Below are positions 46,278-56,066 of a stretch of DNA of 64,000 bases, piece by piece (the stretch's first letter is position 1; every line of letters starts with the position of its first letter). Source of the stretch: Roseiarcus fermentans (lineage in GTDB: Bacteria > Pseudomonadota > Alphaproteobacteria > Rhizobiales > Beijerinckiaceae); NCBI RefSeq assembly GCF_003315135.1, contig NZ_QNRK01000009.1:128816-192815 (forward strand), given 5' to 3'. The translations under genes were made by a program, and so were the position numbers. The notes beneath the pieces are model-generated. The model had not been told where the DNA came from, did not search any database, and saw nothing but the letters and a program-made list of their open reading frames with translations.

Positions 46278-47231
46278 TCACGCCGCCGCGGCGAGGCGCT
46301 GCTGGACGGTCGCCTGCAGCGCGCGCAGGTCGTGGGCGAACAGGCGGATGCCTTCGGACAACTTTTCCGTCGCCATCGCGTCCTCGTTCAAGAGCCAGCG
46401 GAACCCCTTCTCGTCCAGCGACAGCTTCGCCGGCGCCGGCCCGGGCCTCGCGGCGTCGAGCTTACGCGGCAGCGGCCCTTCGTCCTTCGACAGCGCCTCG
46501 AGCAACTGCGGCGAGATGGTGAGTCGATCGCAGCCGGCGAGCGCCTCGATCTCCCCGGGGTTGCGGAACGAGGCGCCCATCACCACGGTCTTATACCCGT
46601 GTGTCTTGTAATATGCGTAGATCGTCCGAACCGACTGCACGCCGGGGTCGGTCTCGCTGTCGAACGGGCCCTCCCCCGCCTTGACGTGCCAGTCGAGGAT
46701 GCGGCCGACGAACGGCGAGACGAGGAAGGCGCCGGCGTCTGCGGCGGCTGCGGCCTGCGCCAGCGAGAACATCAGCGTCATGTTGCATTCGACGCCCTCG
46801 CGCTGCAGCGTGCGCGCGGCTTCGACGCCCTCCCAGGTCGAGGCGAGCTTGATCAGGATTCGGTCGTGGCCGATTCCGCGCTCCTTGTAGAGGCCGATCA
46901 GCTTGCGCCCCTTGGCGATCATCGCCTCGGTATCGAACGACAGGTCGGCGTCGACCTCGGTCGAGACGCGGCCGGGTACGATCTTCAGGATCTCGACGCC
47001 GAAATTGACGGCGATGCGATCGGTGACGTCGCCGACCGGCGCGCGCGCCTTGCGGCCCCACTCGATCGCCTCGTCGACGAGACGCGCATAGCCGGGAATC
47101 CCGGCGGCTTTCAGGATCAGCGAAGGGTTGGTGGTCGAGTCGGTGGGATGGAACTGGCGGATCGATTCCATGTCGCCGGTGTCGGCGACGACGGTGGTCA
47201 TGGCGCGAAGCTGGTCGAGCTTGCTTGGCAT
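46278..47231 (-). CDS. tal: transaldolase
   Basis: A 317-residue class I transaldolase of the TalA/TalB type. It has the signature [11 protein letters not shown] near residue 33 and the Schiff-base lysine in [12 protein letters not shown] (about residue 132). [21 protein letters not shown] lies near the C-terminus. It transfers a dihydroxyacetone unit in the pentose phosphate pathway, so it connects with the gluconate operon elsewhere in the window. It stands alone on the minus strand. Confidence 0.97.
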   Translation of the reverse strand: MPSKLDQLRAMTTVVADTGDMESIRQFHPTDSTTNPSLILKAAGIPGYARLVDEAIEWGRKARAPVGDVTDRIAVNFGVEILKIVPGRVSTEVDADLSFDTEAMIAKGRKLIGLYKERGIGHDRILIKLASTWEGVEAARTLQREGVECNMTLMFSLAQAAAAADAGAFLVSPFVGRILDWHVKAGEGPFDSETDPGVQSVRTIYAYYKTHGYKTVVMGASFRNPGEIEALAGCDRLTISPQLLEALSKDEGPLPRKLDAARPGPAPAKLSLDEKGFRWLLNEDAMATEKLSEGIRLFAHDLRALQATVQQRLAAAA

Positions 47232-47340
47232 AGGGGGCTCCGAGATCGGTTTTGAGGACCCCGACTGTCGGCTCGAATTGCGCTCTTTTCAAGCGGCCCC
47301 CGGCCGGCGGACGCGAAAAGCGCCGGCCGAGGGCGAGCCC

Positions 47341-47787
47341 TCATGGCGTCTTGGGAGCGCCGGGGGCCGCGGGCTGCGCGCCTGCGCCCTGCCGCGCCGT
47401 CGAACCCGTCGCGGCGTTGGCCGGCGCTTCGGTGATCGCCGTGATCGAATCCGGATTGATCACCATCATCACGGGATTGCCGGAGGAATCCTTCGCCCGC
47501 ACCAGGAACGAGGACGGCATGACGCGGATGTCGGTAAAGCCCGCCTTGCCGAGATCGTCGCGCATCTTCTGGGCGATCGACATGGCGCCGGTCGCGCTGG
47601 TCCCGGCATTGGGCGTCCCGGTCGGGTTCTGGGCGTTGGTCGCCGCGTTGCTCGGGCCGCCTACGGCGTCGTTGGACTTGGTCGCGCCCATGGTCGGGGC
47701 GCTGGCCGCATCGGACGCGGCGAAAGCCGGCGCCGCGAGCGTCGTGGCGAGCAGGGCTGCGAATACCGGTCTGGCGAGTGCGATCAT
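47341..47787 (-). CDS. exported low-complexity protein
   Basis: A 148-residue precursor with a Sec signal (cleaved after AFA, residue 23). It has an Ala/Thr/Asn-rich linker, a small conserved core (MRDDLGKAGFTDIRVMPSSF, then NPVMMVINPDSITAI), and a Pro/Ala-rich tail. The core resembles short periplasmic PepSY-like or BON-like domains, but no family is certain. Confidence 0.65.
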   Translation of the reverse strand: MIALARPVFAALLATTLAAPAFAASDAASAPTMGATKSNDAVGGPSNAATNAQNPTGTPNAGTSATGAMSIAQKMRDDLGKAGFTDIRVMPSSFLVRAKDSSGNPVMMVINPDSITAITEAPANAATGSTARQGAGAQPAAPGAPKTP

Positions 47788-48184
47788 GATGGGTCTCCTT
47801 CAGGTTTCCCCAGCTGCGGGGCAAACACGCCCCCGCACGCGCCGGTTCCCACGTGAGCACAATTTCACGCTCCGGTAACTCGCCTTCAACAGCTTGATGT
47901 CGCAACCTGAATCGCCCTGGACGGCGTCGTCGCCGCGCTTACCGCCGCGGGATTGTGTACATACGTAGTGTCCCGGATATCGGCCCCTTGGCCATCTGAT
48001 GTAGACGAAAGTCTGGTGGTCGGCGCGGGTCGGTCTGGTCCGCGCAAGATCGCCGAGGGCTGCCGATGGGCAGTCCGGCAACGGGCGGGCTGGCAATGGC
48101 CGACAGCCGCTCGCCAAGAGGAATGGCCATGAGAGCCGGGCGGCGGTCCGGTTTCACCGAACGCCCGAGCCGGGAGGAGACGCT
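47788..48184. other. divergent intergenic region
   Basis: A 397-nt region between divergent genes with no gene seen. It has AT-richer patches near 47950-47965 (GTGTACATACGTAGTG) that may hold promoters, and it ends in the RBS GGGAGGAG at 48172-48179. Confidence 0.45.
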
Positions 48185-48415
48185 GTGAAGTTTTATGATT
48201 TTGAGGTCTTGCGGGGCGAGGATATCGTCACCGCGGAAAGAGGCGTGCCGCTCTATAACGCGAAGGCGGCCTGGCCGAAGCTGGTCGGAATGGCCAGAAG
48301 GATCCGACAGTCGGGATGCCGCATTCGGGTGAAGGAACAGGGCGAGACGATCATTCTGATCGGGGCGACCGCCGCCTTGCGCTACGCCCATTTCGATTTC
48401 GCTTCCGCGGCGTGA
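48185..48415 (+). CDS. small conserved protein of unknown function
   Basis: A 76-residue soluble protein (KFYDFEVLRGEDIV ... GETIILIGATAALRYA). It starts with GTG behind an excellent RBS, GGGAGGAG at 48172-48179. It resembles small orphan rhizobial DUF proteins. Function is unknown. Confidence 0.65.
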   Translation: MKFYDFEVLRGEDIVTAERGVPLYNAKAAWPKLVGMARRIRQSGCRIRVKEQGETIILIGATAALRYAHFDFASAA

Positions 48416-48461
48416 CGGCCGTTTCCGAACAATTCGCCGCGCGCCGCCCAAGGCGCGCGGC

Positions 48462-49715
48462 CTACGAAGGCGGCTTGAGGCCGACCGTCGCCGGCGCGGG
48501 GGCCGCGAGCGGGGCGACCTGAACGGCGGTCGCGGCCGGCGAGCCCGGCGCGGCGACGACCGCGTGCTGCGCGGCGTCGGGGTCCTGATACCGGGACTCG
48601 TCGAGCGATGACACCGCCCGCGCGTCCTCGGCGCGCGGCGCGGCGATCTGGGCGCCGATCGCGCCGATCACTTCCCCCGAATTGGCGAACACGGTGTGGC
48701 CGATGAAGCGGTCGGCGTCCGAATATTGCGTGATGTCGACGACCTTCGCCCCGAGACTTTCGATCTCTGCGCGGTCCTCCGGCTTGGCGGCGTCGATCGC
48801 GCCGACCCGCTGACGGGAACTGGCGATGAAGCTCGACAGCGACAGCGCCTTGTCGTTCGGGGTCGCGAACACCGTGACGTTGGCGGGGCGGATCCGCGCC
48901 ATCTGCGAGGCGAACACCGTCATGTCGATGTCGGGCGAGGCCAGGATGACGTCGCCGAGGTGACCGGAGAGGTCCCGGTCGCCGGCGATCGCGGACGCCC
49001 TCAGGGCTTCCATGCTGAGCCAGCCGCCCATCGAATGGGCGAGAATGTGAACCTTGCCGACGCCCGGCGTCTGACCGAGGTCGTGAAGCAGCCCCTGAAG
49101 CGCGTCGCGTGAGGCGGTGGCGCTGTCCTTGTCGGAAACGTAGCCGAACAGGTCGCTCTGCGAGGGCCAGGTGAACAGCGCCATCACGCCGCCGAAATGC
49201 GCGTCGGCGGCGATCTGGGTGGCGCGCAGGCGCGCCTCCTCGAAGCTGGTGTTGAAGCCGTGCACGAACACCAGGACGTCGCGGTTCACCCCGACGCGCC
49301 CGGATACGTGCGAGGCGAGCTCGGCGCGGAACTCGTCCTCGTCCAGATCGCGCTCGCCCGCGAGCGCGATGTCGTTGCGGCCGTTCGGCCGGCCCCACAG
49401 CGGCTCCTCGATCGAGCCGGCGCGATGGCCGGGCGGAACGGTCATGGTGGCGAGCGCGTAGCGCGGTTCGGGCGCCTGCCGCCGCGACGCCTCGCCGGTT
49501 TCGCCCTTGCGGGTCGAGGCGATGAACACCTGCACCGGAAGCGGTCGGTCGGGAACGGAGGCCGAGGCGAAGGGCGAGAGGCCCGCGCCATAGTCGCCGA
49601 CGGTGTCGAGATCCGGGCCGACGCAGGAGGCGAGCGCGAGCGCGGCGGTCAGCGCCGCGGCGAGATGCAGCGGCGACGCCGCGAAGACACCAGCGCCGCG
49701 CGGGAACGCGTTCAT
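48462..49715 (-). CDS. alpha/beta-hydrolase lipoprotein (DUF900 family)
   Basis: A 417-residue esterase-like lipoprotein. The lipobox LASC gives lipid attachment at C31. The hydrolase core contains VLVFVHGFNTSFEEA and the nucleophile elbow AHSMGGW, then DVILASPDID. This is the DUF900 family of alpha/beta hydrolases found in rhizobial membranes. An unstructured Ala/Pro-rich tail follows. Substrate is unknown. Confidence 0.88.
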   Translation of the reverse strand: MNAFPRGAGVFAASPLHLAAALTAALALASCVGPDLDTVGDYGAGLSPFASASVPDRPLPVQVFIASTRKGETGEASRRQAPEPRYALATMTVPPGHRAGSIEEPLWGRPNGRNDIALAGERDLDEDEFRAELASHVSGRVGVNRDVLVFVHGFNTSFEEARLRATQIAADAHFGGVMALFTWPSQSDLFGYVSDKDSATASRDALQGLLHDLGQTPGVGKVHILAHSMGGWLSMEALRASAIAGDRDLSGHLGDVILASPDIDMTVFASQMARIRPANVTVFATPNDKALSLSSFIASSRQRVGAIDAAKPEDRAEIESLGAKVVDITQYSDADRFIGHTVFANSGEVIGAIGAQIAAPRAEDARAVSSLDESRYQDPDAAQHAVVAAPGSPAATAVQVAPLAAPAPATVGLKPPS

Positions 49716-49993
49716 CGAAAACGGCCCTTAATATTTTGTTAAGAATGATGAATCCGCGCTCCGTCGGGACGCGCGAGCGGTTTGCCGGCGCTTCTCCGGC
49801 GCCGATGTGGCGACAATGAGACGCTTCCCGGCGATGTGAGAAGGACGCCGATTGCATCGGTGAAAGCCGGCGACCGCCGAAGCCGCTTGCTCATGCTGCG
49901 CCGCATCCTAGACTTCGGACGTTGCATCGCACGCGGGACAGGACGGGGCCGCGGCCGTTGAACGCGTCGCCCGTCGGCCAGATGGAGGCGCGA

Positions 49994-50938
49994 ATGGACC
50001 ACGAGATCCGGACCCGCGGTCGCCTTGCGCTCGGCCTCGGCCTGTCGGCGATGGTCGCCGGCGCGCCGGCGGCGGCCGGCGCCGGGGCGCTGAGCGTGAT
50101 GACCCGGCTCGGGTCCTGCGATTCCGGCGCCATGACCTCCTGCGCCGACACCGGCGCCGTCGACACGACGCCGGCGAACGCGAGCAGCGCCTTCATCGGC
50201 CAGCCGTCGATCGCAGGGGCGCCGGCGACCTTCACCACCGCGTTCGACGCCTGGGACGAGGCCAACGGGAACGCCTGGAGGCTCATCGACGGCGGCGCGC
50301 TCGACCTGTCGGTCGACGCCAGCATCGAGATCAGCGCGAGCGACCGCTCCGCCGGCCTGTCGCCGGTGATCTTCACGCTCAGCGGCGGCCGCCCCTGGCT
50401 GCTGCGCCGGCTGGTCTGGACGCAGGCGCTGGCGATCTCCTACACCCCGCTCGGAGGTCCGCTCGCCGCGCCCATCCAGACCCTCGACACCTTCAGCCTC
50501 AGCCAGGACGCGGCGGGCGACAATCGCGGTTTCCCGAGGACTTGCGTCGCGGCGTCCGCCGGCGCCGCGCCGCCGAACGGCGTCTTCTGCGGGCCGATCT
50601 ACCCGTTCCAATACGGCTCGACCATGGCGAACGTCACGCTCGACGGCGTCACGCTGGGCGTCGATCCCTTCTACGACGCTCCGCAGGGCGACTGGCCCGG
50701 CGCGAGCTTCGAGGCGGTCACGCTTCTGTCCGAGATCACCGCTCCGCACACGCTGACGGTCTTCCAGGGGGTGTCCTACAGCTTTTCGCTGAGCGCCACG
50801 GCGAGCGGCTCCTCCTCGCCGGGCGCCGCGACCGCGGACCCCGTTCCCGAGCCGTCAACTTCGGCGCTCGCGCTCTGCGGCTTCGCCGCGCTCGGGCTTG
50901 CCCGCTACAGGGCGAAGCGCGCAGCGACCGCAGGGTAG
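49994..50938 (+). CDS. PEP-CTERM exported protein, paralogue A
   Basis: A 314-residue precursor with a signal peptide (about residues 1-28) and a beta-rich middle with FTTAFDAWDEANG and FCGPIYPFQYGS. The C-terminal PEP-CTERM signal is VPEPSTSALALCGFAALGLA plus a basic tail. Such tails are cut by exosortase, and the proteins are linked to exopolysaccharide. ATG 49994 follows GGAGG. It is tandem with paralogue B, 155 nt downstream. No exosortase gene is in the window. Confidence 0.85.
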   Translation: MDHEIRTRGRLALGLGLSAMVAGAPAAAGAGALSVMTRLGSCDSGAMTSCADTGAVDTTPANASSAFIGQPSIAGAPATFTTAFDAWDEANGNAWRLIDGGALDLSVDASIEISASDRSAGLSPVIFTLSGGRPWLLRRLVWTQALAISYTPLGGPLAAPIQTLDTFSLSQDAAGDNRGFPRTCVAASAGAAPPNGVFCGPIYPFQYGSTMANVTLDGVTLGVDPFYDAPQGDWPGASFEAVTLLSEITAPHTLTVFQGVSYSFSLSATASGSSSPGAATADPVPEPSTSALALCGFAALGLARYRAKRAATAG

Positions 50939-51093
50939 ACCAGCGCGGAAGCGCAAGCGCGGCGGGCGGGGCGAACCGGTGCGGATCCTCGACCCGGGCG
51001 CTCGCCGAGTCCGCGAACCTCCGCGTGAACCTCGAATTACGCTGCTGTATGTGGTAGAACAAAATTCGTCTGTCGTCTCACACGGATCTGCTC

Positions 51094-52005
51094 ATGAAAA
51101 TCGCACACAAGGGAAGCGGCGCCGCCTTCGGCCGGATCCTGGCGGTCCTGCTGGCGCTGACGGCCGGCTCGACCCACGCCGCCGTCGTGACCAGGTCCGT
51201 TACGCGCTCGAATTGCCGCGCCTTCTCGCTGATCGGCTGCACCGACGCCGGCGCGCTGAACCAGACGCCGGTCGGCGCCCGCGCTTCCTTCCTCGGATCG
51301 CCGTCCATCGACGGCCGCCTCGCCACCTTCACCACCGCCTTCGACGCCTGGGACGCCGCTAACGGGAAAGACTGGACGCTGGTCGACGGCGGCGCGCTGA
51401 GCGGCGTGTCGGTCGACGCCACGATCGCCGCCGGCGCATCCGACTTCGCCGCCGGCCTGTCTCTGGTCCTCTTCACGCTGAGCGGGCCGGGGCTCGCATC
51501 GGTCGCCGACAAGCTCGTGTGGACGCAGGCGCTGGTGATCAGCTACACCCCGCTGCGCGGCGCCCTCCCCGGTCCTATCGAAACCCTCGACACGTTCGAC
51601 CTCAGCCAGGACGCGGCGGGCGACAATCCCTGGTTTCCAAAAACCTGCGCCAGGCCGTCCGCCGGCGCCTCTCCGGCGCACGGCGCCTTTTGCGGGCCGA
51701 TCTACCCGTTCCAGTACGGCTCGACGCTGTCGAAGGACAAGCTGGACGGAGTCGCGCTCGGCACGGACTTCTTCTACGACGCGCCGCAGGGGGTATGGCC
51801 CGACGCGCGCTACCAGGCGATCACGCTCCTGTCCGAAGTCGATCCCGCGACGGACACGCTGACCGTCTTCCAGGGGATCGAGTACGGCTTTACGCTGTCG
51901 GCGACCCCTGCCCCCGAACCGCCGAGCTGGGCGCTCGCGCTCGCCGGCTTCACCGCGGCGGCGCTCGCCGGACAGCGCGGCAGACGGCGGGCGCTGTCCG
52001 TCTGA
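51094..52005 (+). CDS. PEP-CTERM exported protein, paralogue B
   Basis: A 303-residue paralogue of the preceding gene, with the same core (FTTAFDAWDAANG, AAGLSLVLFTLSG, FCGPIYPFQYGS) and a C-terminal sorting tail APEPPSWALALAGFTAAALA followed by RGRRR. The signal peptide is at about residues 1-30. The tandem pair arose by gene duplication. The function of the beta-rich domain is unknown. Confidence 0.85.
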   Translation: MKIAHKGSGAAFGRILAVLLALTAGSTHAAVVTRSVTRSNCRAFSLIGCTDAGALNQTPVGARASFLGSPSIDGRLATFTTAFDAWDAANGKDWTLVDGGALSGVSVDATIAAGASDFAAGLSLVLFTLSGPGLASVADKLVWTQALVISYTPLRGALPGPIETLDTFDLSQDAAGDNPWFPKTCARPSAGASPAHGAFCGPIYPFQYGSTLSKDKLDGVALGTDFFYDAPQGVWPDARYQAITLLSEVDPATDTLTVFQGIEYGFTLSATPAPEPPSWALALAGFTAAALAGQRGRRRALSV

Positions 52006-52073
52006 GCGGGCCGCCGGCGCCTGAGCGGGGCTCCCGGGCGGCGAGACGCCGCCGCTCCCTGGTCGCGGCGCGT

Positions 52074-52736
52074 TCAGTGCAGCGCCGTGATTCCGTGCGT
52101 CTCGAGCGCCTCGATCACGCCGTCGAAGATCAGCCCGACCCCGATCGCCGAGACGAAGAAGCCGACGATCCGGGTCGCCGCGTCGATCCCCATCTTCCCC
52201 AGGAACTTCGTCAGCCTGTCGGCATAGGCGAGGCAGAGATAGGTGACGACCATGGTGAGGGCGATCGCCGCCGCGATGGCGACGAAGGACAGGAGTTCCT
52301 CGCCCGACTGCTTGATGGTCGAGGTCATGCCGATGATGGTGGCGATGGCGCCCGGCCCGAACATCAGCGGCATGGCGAGCGGGACGAAGGCGATGTTGGC
52401 GTTGGGATCGGTCGCGCCGGCCGCGAATCCGCCGTCCTTGGGCGGCGTGAACAGCTCGAAGCCGATCCGCATCAGGATGATGCCGCCGACCACCCGCACC
52501 ATGCTCAGCGGCACGCCGAAGATGCGCAGCATCAGCGTGCCGAAAATCAGGAAGAAAAAGCTGAGCAGCAGCGCGTAGAAACACGAATTGCGCGCGACCG
52601 CCCGATGGGTCGCGGCGTCCTTGCCGAGCAGCAGCTGCAGGTAGACGGGAAGGACTTCCAGCGGATTGATGATCGCGAGCAGCGTGGCGAACGTGCCCAC
52701 GAACAGCGAAAGCTCCTTCTGCATCTGAACAGGCAT
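52074..52736 (-). CDS. MarC-family membrane protein
   Basis: A 220-residue, six-helix protein of the MarC family (LFVGTFATLLAIINPLEVLPVYL, NSCFYALLLSFFFL, then AFVPLAMPLMFGPGAIATII). The family has unknown transport activity despite its name. GGGGAGG upstream fixes the ATG at 52736; an earlier in-frame ATG at 52775 is less likely. Confidence 0.9.
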   Translation of the reverse strand: MPVQMQKELSLFVGTFATLLAIINPLEVLPVYLQLLLGKDAATHRAVARNSCFYALLLSFFFLIFGTLMLRIFGVPLSMVRVVGGIILMRIGFELFTPPKDGGFAAGATDPNANIAFVPLAMPLMFGPGAIATIIGMTSTIKQSGEELLSFVAIAAAIALTMVVTYLCLAYADRLTKFLGKMGIDAATRIVGFFVSAIGVGLIFDGVIEALETHGITALH

Positions 52737-52821
52737 CCCGCTCGCCTCCCCGCGTTTCCGCCGTCTCGATAGCAAAGGGCGCGGGAGCGGTCCAACGGCG
52801 TGCGCGGACCCGCCGGCGGCT

Positions 52822-54021
52822 TCAGGCCCTGCCGGTCGCCGCCCGGAACACGAAGCGCGCCAGCGCGGCGAGCGGAAGGGCGAGGCCGATCGCGCTCGCC
52901 AGCGGCCAGCCGCCGCGCGCGTAGGACCAGCCGCCGACGGCCGAGCCCACTGCCCCGGAGAGGAAGAAGGTGGCGATATAGGCGGCGTTCAGCCGGCCGC
53001 GCGCCTCCGGCGCGAGCGCGAAGATGGTGCGGAAGCCGAGCACCAGATTGGCCTGCACGCCGAAGTCGATCGCGATCGCCGCCGCGACCAGCAGGAAAAG
53101 CGCGAGCGTCGAGCCCTGCGGCGCGACGATCGTGGCCAGGAATCCGGCGGCGACGATGACGATCGCCGCGGCGGTCGCGGCCTTGGTCAGGCCGCGGTCG
53201 GCGAGACGGCCGGCGATCGGCGCGCCGACGGCGCCCGACACCCCGGCGAGGCCGAAGAGCGCGATGCCATTCTGGGTGAAGCCGTAGTCGCGGCCGGCGA
53301 GCAGCAGCGGCGCGGTCGTCCAGAACAGGCTGAAGGCGCTGAACAGGCACGCCTGATAGAAGGCGCGCAGGCGCAGGGCGGGCGTCTCGGCGACGAGGCC
53401 GGCGATCGACCGGATCAGCGCCGCATAGCTCAACCGGGTCTCGGGGACACGGACCGGCAGCAGGCGCGCCAGGATGGCCGCCAGCGCCAGCATCAGCGCC
53501 GCGGAGGCGACGAACACCGCCCGCCACGACAGCGCCGCGGCAAGGACGCTCGCCGCCGGGCGCGCCGCCATGATGCCGATCATCAGCCCGCTCGACACGA
53601 GCCCGACCACCCGCCCGCGCACGGCTTCGGGCGCGAGGTGCGCGGCGAGCGGAACGAGAATCTGGACCGCGACCGAGCCGACGCCGATCGCCCCCATCGC
53701 CGCGAGAAAGGCGGCCGGAGAAGTCGCGACCGCGGCGAGGCCGAGCGCCAGCGCCGACCCGAGCGCGCAGACGACGACGAGCCTGCGGTTCTCGAACCGA
53801 TCGCCGAGCGGCACGATGAACAGAAGGCCGAGCCCGTAGCCGACCTGCGACAACGTCACGATCAGCCCGGCCGCCGCCGGCGCGAGGCCGAGCGATTCGG
53901 CGATCGGACCGGCCAGCGGCTGCGCGTAATAAATGTTGGCGACGATCAGCCCGCAGGCCGCGGCGAGCAGCAGGATGGTCGCGGCCGAAATGTCCCGCGG
54001 GGGACCCGCCTGCTGTCTCAT
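52822..54021 (-). CDS. MFS transporter
   Basis: A 399-residue major facilitator with 12 helices. The early part YYAQPLAGPIAESLGL and the loop 2-3 motif GDRFENRRLVV are those of the DHA/YdhP-like efflux group. The second half repeats at GRLADRGLTKA. It likely exports drugs or small metabolites. The start is the ATG at 54021. It ends shortly after the MarC gene starts, on the same strand, but whether they share a transcript is unclear. Confidence 0.88.
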   Translation of the reverse strand: MRQQAGPPRDISAATILLLAAACGLIVANIYYAQPLAGPIAESLGLAPAAAGLIVTLSQVGYGLGLLFIVPLGDRFENRRLVVVCALGSALALGLAAVATSPAAFLAAMGAIGVGSVAVQILVPLAAHLAPEAVRGRVVGLVSSGLMIGIMAARPAASVLAAALSWRAVFVASAALMLALAAILARLLPVRVPETRLSYAALIRSIAGLVAETPALRLRAFYQACLFSAFSLFWTTAPLLLAGRDYGFTQNGIALFGLAGVSGAVGAPIAGRLADRGLTKAATAAAIVIVAAGFLATIVAPQGSTLALFLLVAAAIAIDFGVQANLVLGFRTIFALAPEARGRLNAAYIATFFLSGAVGSAVGGWSYARGGWPLASAIGLALPLAALARFVFRAATGRA

Positions 54022-54067
54022 GCCGAAAACTCCTGTCCTGTCGCCGCCGCGATTCGGTCGGGTCGCA

Positions 54068-54694
54068 TCACCCGATCCATTCGCAGCCGCCGCGCTCGAA
54101 CACCAGCGCCCGGCCCTGGACAACCGGCGTGTCGGCGGCCGCCGCCGCGGGCACGCCGGCGATCAGCGCCATCAGCGCGCGAGCGACGCCGCCGTGGGAA
54201 ACGACGAAGGCGTCGGCGGTCAGCGTGTCGAGCCAGGCGCCGATGCGGGTCGCCAGCATGGCGTAGCTCTCGCCGTTCGGCGGCGCGAAGTTCCACTTGT
54301 CGGCGCGCCGCGCCGCGGCGCCCTTCGGGTCGCGCGCCTGCACTTCCGGCCAGGTCAGGCCCTCCCAGTCGCCGAAAGTCAGTTCCTTGAGCCGCGGATC
54401 GAGCCGGTAGCGGGCGGGGTCGAGCGCCATCGCGTCGCGGGCGAGCTCCATCGTCTCGCGCGTGCGCTCGAGCGGCGAGGCGACGAACGCCGCCTCCGCT
54501 TCCAGTCGATCGATGATCGGCCCGATCCGGGCGCGCAGCGTTCGTCCCAGCGAACGCGCCTGATCGCGCCCCCTCTGACCGAGCGGAATGTCGCGTTGAC
54601 CCTGAAGCCGGTTCTCCGCATTGTACGGCGTTTCGCCGTGGCGAACGAAAATGAGGCGGTGAGAGAAGGTCAACGACGGCGGCCCTTCGAACAA
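54068..54694 (-). CDS. histidine phosphatase superfamily protein (phosphoglycerate mutase-like)
   Basis: A 208-residue enzyme with the catalytic histidine in FVRHGETPYN (residue 19), ASPLERTRETMELA, LKELTFGDWEGL, and the second histidine in VVSHGGVARAL. It belongs to the broad 2H phosphatase (GpmB-like) family, with unknown substrate. There is no ATG at the start of this frame, so it begins with TTG at 54694 or, after GAAGGG, TTG at 54670. Confidence 0.85.
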   Translation of the reverse strand: MFEGPPSLTFSHRLIFVRHGETPYNAENRLQGQRDIPLGQRGRDQARSLGRTLRARIGPIIDRLEAEAAFVASPLERTRETMELARDAMALDPARYRLDPRLKELTFGDWEGLTWPEVQARDPKGAAARRADKWNFAPPNGESYAMLATRIGAWLDTLTADAFVVSHGGVARALMALIAGVPAAAAADTPVVQGRALVFERGGCEWIG

Positions 54695-54789
54695 GCGAGT
54701 TTGATCGGCGGCCGATTTGCTCTACTGAGCCGCCCGGTGGCAAGGGCCAGACGCTTTTTCCATGGCGCCGGGCGGAGAATTTGCGTGAC

Positions 54790-55551
54790 ATGCAGTGGCT
54801 CGTCGATCGTCCGCCCCTCTTTTTCGTCACGATGCTGGCGCTGTTCGTCGGCTGTACGACAGTGGGCGTTTTCGCCCGGATTCACGGCCACCGGCTGACG
54901 TCGGCCGAGCGGGCGGAATTCGACCTCGTCCGCAATGCGATGTTCACGCTGCTCGGCCTGATCATCGGCTTCGCCATTTCGATGGCGGTCAATCGCTACG
55001 ATCTGCGCAAGACCCTCGAGGAAGCCGAGGCCAACGCCATCGGCACGGAATATCTCCGGCTCGACTTCCTGCCGCCCGAGACGGCGGCGAAGACGCGGGC
55101 CCTGCTGCGAACCTACGCCGGCCAGCGGATCGCCTATTACGTCGTCCTCGACACCGACGCGATGGCCCAGAACGCCCAGGAGACGGCGAAGACGGCGGCG
55201 GCGCTCTGGGCGGCGATCGGGCCCGACGTCGCCGCCCGCCCGACGCCGCTGGCGGCGCTGGCGGCGTCCGGCATGAACGACGTCCTCAACGCCTACGGCT
55301 ATACGGTGGCGGCGTGGCGGAACCGGCTTCCGGTCGAGGTGTGGCTGCTCTTGATCGCCGTCGCCGCCGGCTGCAACTTCCTCATCGGCTTCGGCGCCGA
55401 AAAGCTGTCCTCGGCGACTCACGCCATCCTGCCGATCGCGGCGTCGCTGGCGGTGCTCCTGATCGCCGATGTCGAGGGACCGGGCAACGGCTTCGTGCGG
55501 GTGCATCCGGACAACCTCATCGACGCCGCGGCGTCGATGCGCGCGCCATGA
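54790..55551 (+). CDS. bestrophin-like/DUF4239 membrane protein
   Basis: A 253-residue protein with a TM helix at its start, a second near FTLLGLIIGFAISMAV, and two in the C-terminal third (VEVWLLLIAVAAGCNFLIGF, then ILPIAASLAVLLIAD). The soluble middle contains RTYAGQRIAYYVV. It matches the DUF4239 family. Function is unknown. The frame opens with TTG at 54781, but the ATG at 54790 is the better start. Confidence 0.8.
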   Translation: MQWLVDRPPLFFVTMLALFVGCTTVGVFARIHGHRLTSAERAEFDLVRNAMFTLLGLIIGFAISMAVNRYDLRKTLEEAEANAIGTEYLRLDFLPPETAAKTRALLRTYAGQRIAYYVVLDTDAMAQNAQETAKTAAALWAAIGPDVAARPTPLAALAASGMNDVLNAYGYTVAAWRNRLPVEVWLLLIAVAAGCNFLIGFGAEKLSSATHAILPIAASLAVLLIADVEGPGNGFVRVHPDNLIDAAASMRAP

Positions 55552-55616
55552 GCGAATGCGCACGATGCCGGCTTCCTCCGCCGGCGCGCCCCAATGAACC
55601 ACAGTGGAGATCTGCT

Positions 55617-56066
55617 TTGGCCAGAACGCCGATATACAGCAAATGGTCGCTGCGCACGCCGATCGCCGACCCGGCGACGGTGTTTTCGGTCGTGGCCGAC
55701 GTCGAACGCTATTGCGAATTCATGCCCGGCGTCGGCGCGCGGATCCTGCGGCGCGACGGGCCGCGATGGGAGGTGGAAAACACCTTCGGAGTGGGCCCGC
55801 TGAACACCCGGTTCGTGAGCCTCGCCGAGGTCCGCCCGCCGAGCGAGCTGACCATCGTCTCGAACGACGGCCCGTGTCGCGCCTACTCCACGCATTGGCT
55901 GGTGACGCCGGACGAGGCAGGGTGCGTTCTGGAGTGCGAGACGAAGATCGAGTTCCGATCGCTCGCGCTCGACATCGTTGCACGGGTATGGTTCGAGCGC
56001 GGCGAGCGGGCGGTCATGGCCGCGTTCGACCGCCGGTTGAAAAGCTTCGAAGGATCCGGACGATGA
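55617..56066 (+). CDS. COQ10/RatA-like START-domain protein
   Basis: A 149-residue polyketide-cyclase/START-fold protein (ADPATVFSVVADVERYCEFMPG, then RFVSLAEVRPPSELTI and ERAVMAAFDRRLKSF). This is the COQ10/RatA family, which in respiration binds ubiquinone. It has no ATG; it starts with TTG at 55617 behind GTGGAGA. Its stop overlaps the start of the prenyltransferase gene (ATGA), so the two are translated together. Confidence 0.83.
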   Translation: MARTPIYSKWSLRTPIADPATVFSVVADVERYCEFMPGVGARILRRDGPRWEVENTFGVGPLNTRFVSLAEVRPPSELTIVSNDGPCRAYSTHWLVTPDEAGCVLECETKIEFRSLALDIVARVWFERGERAVMAAFDRRLKSFEGSGR

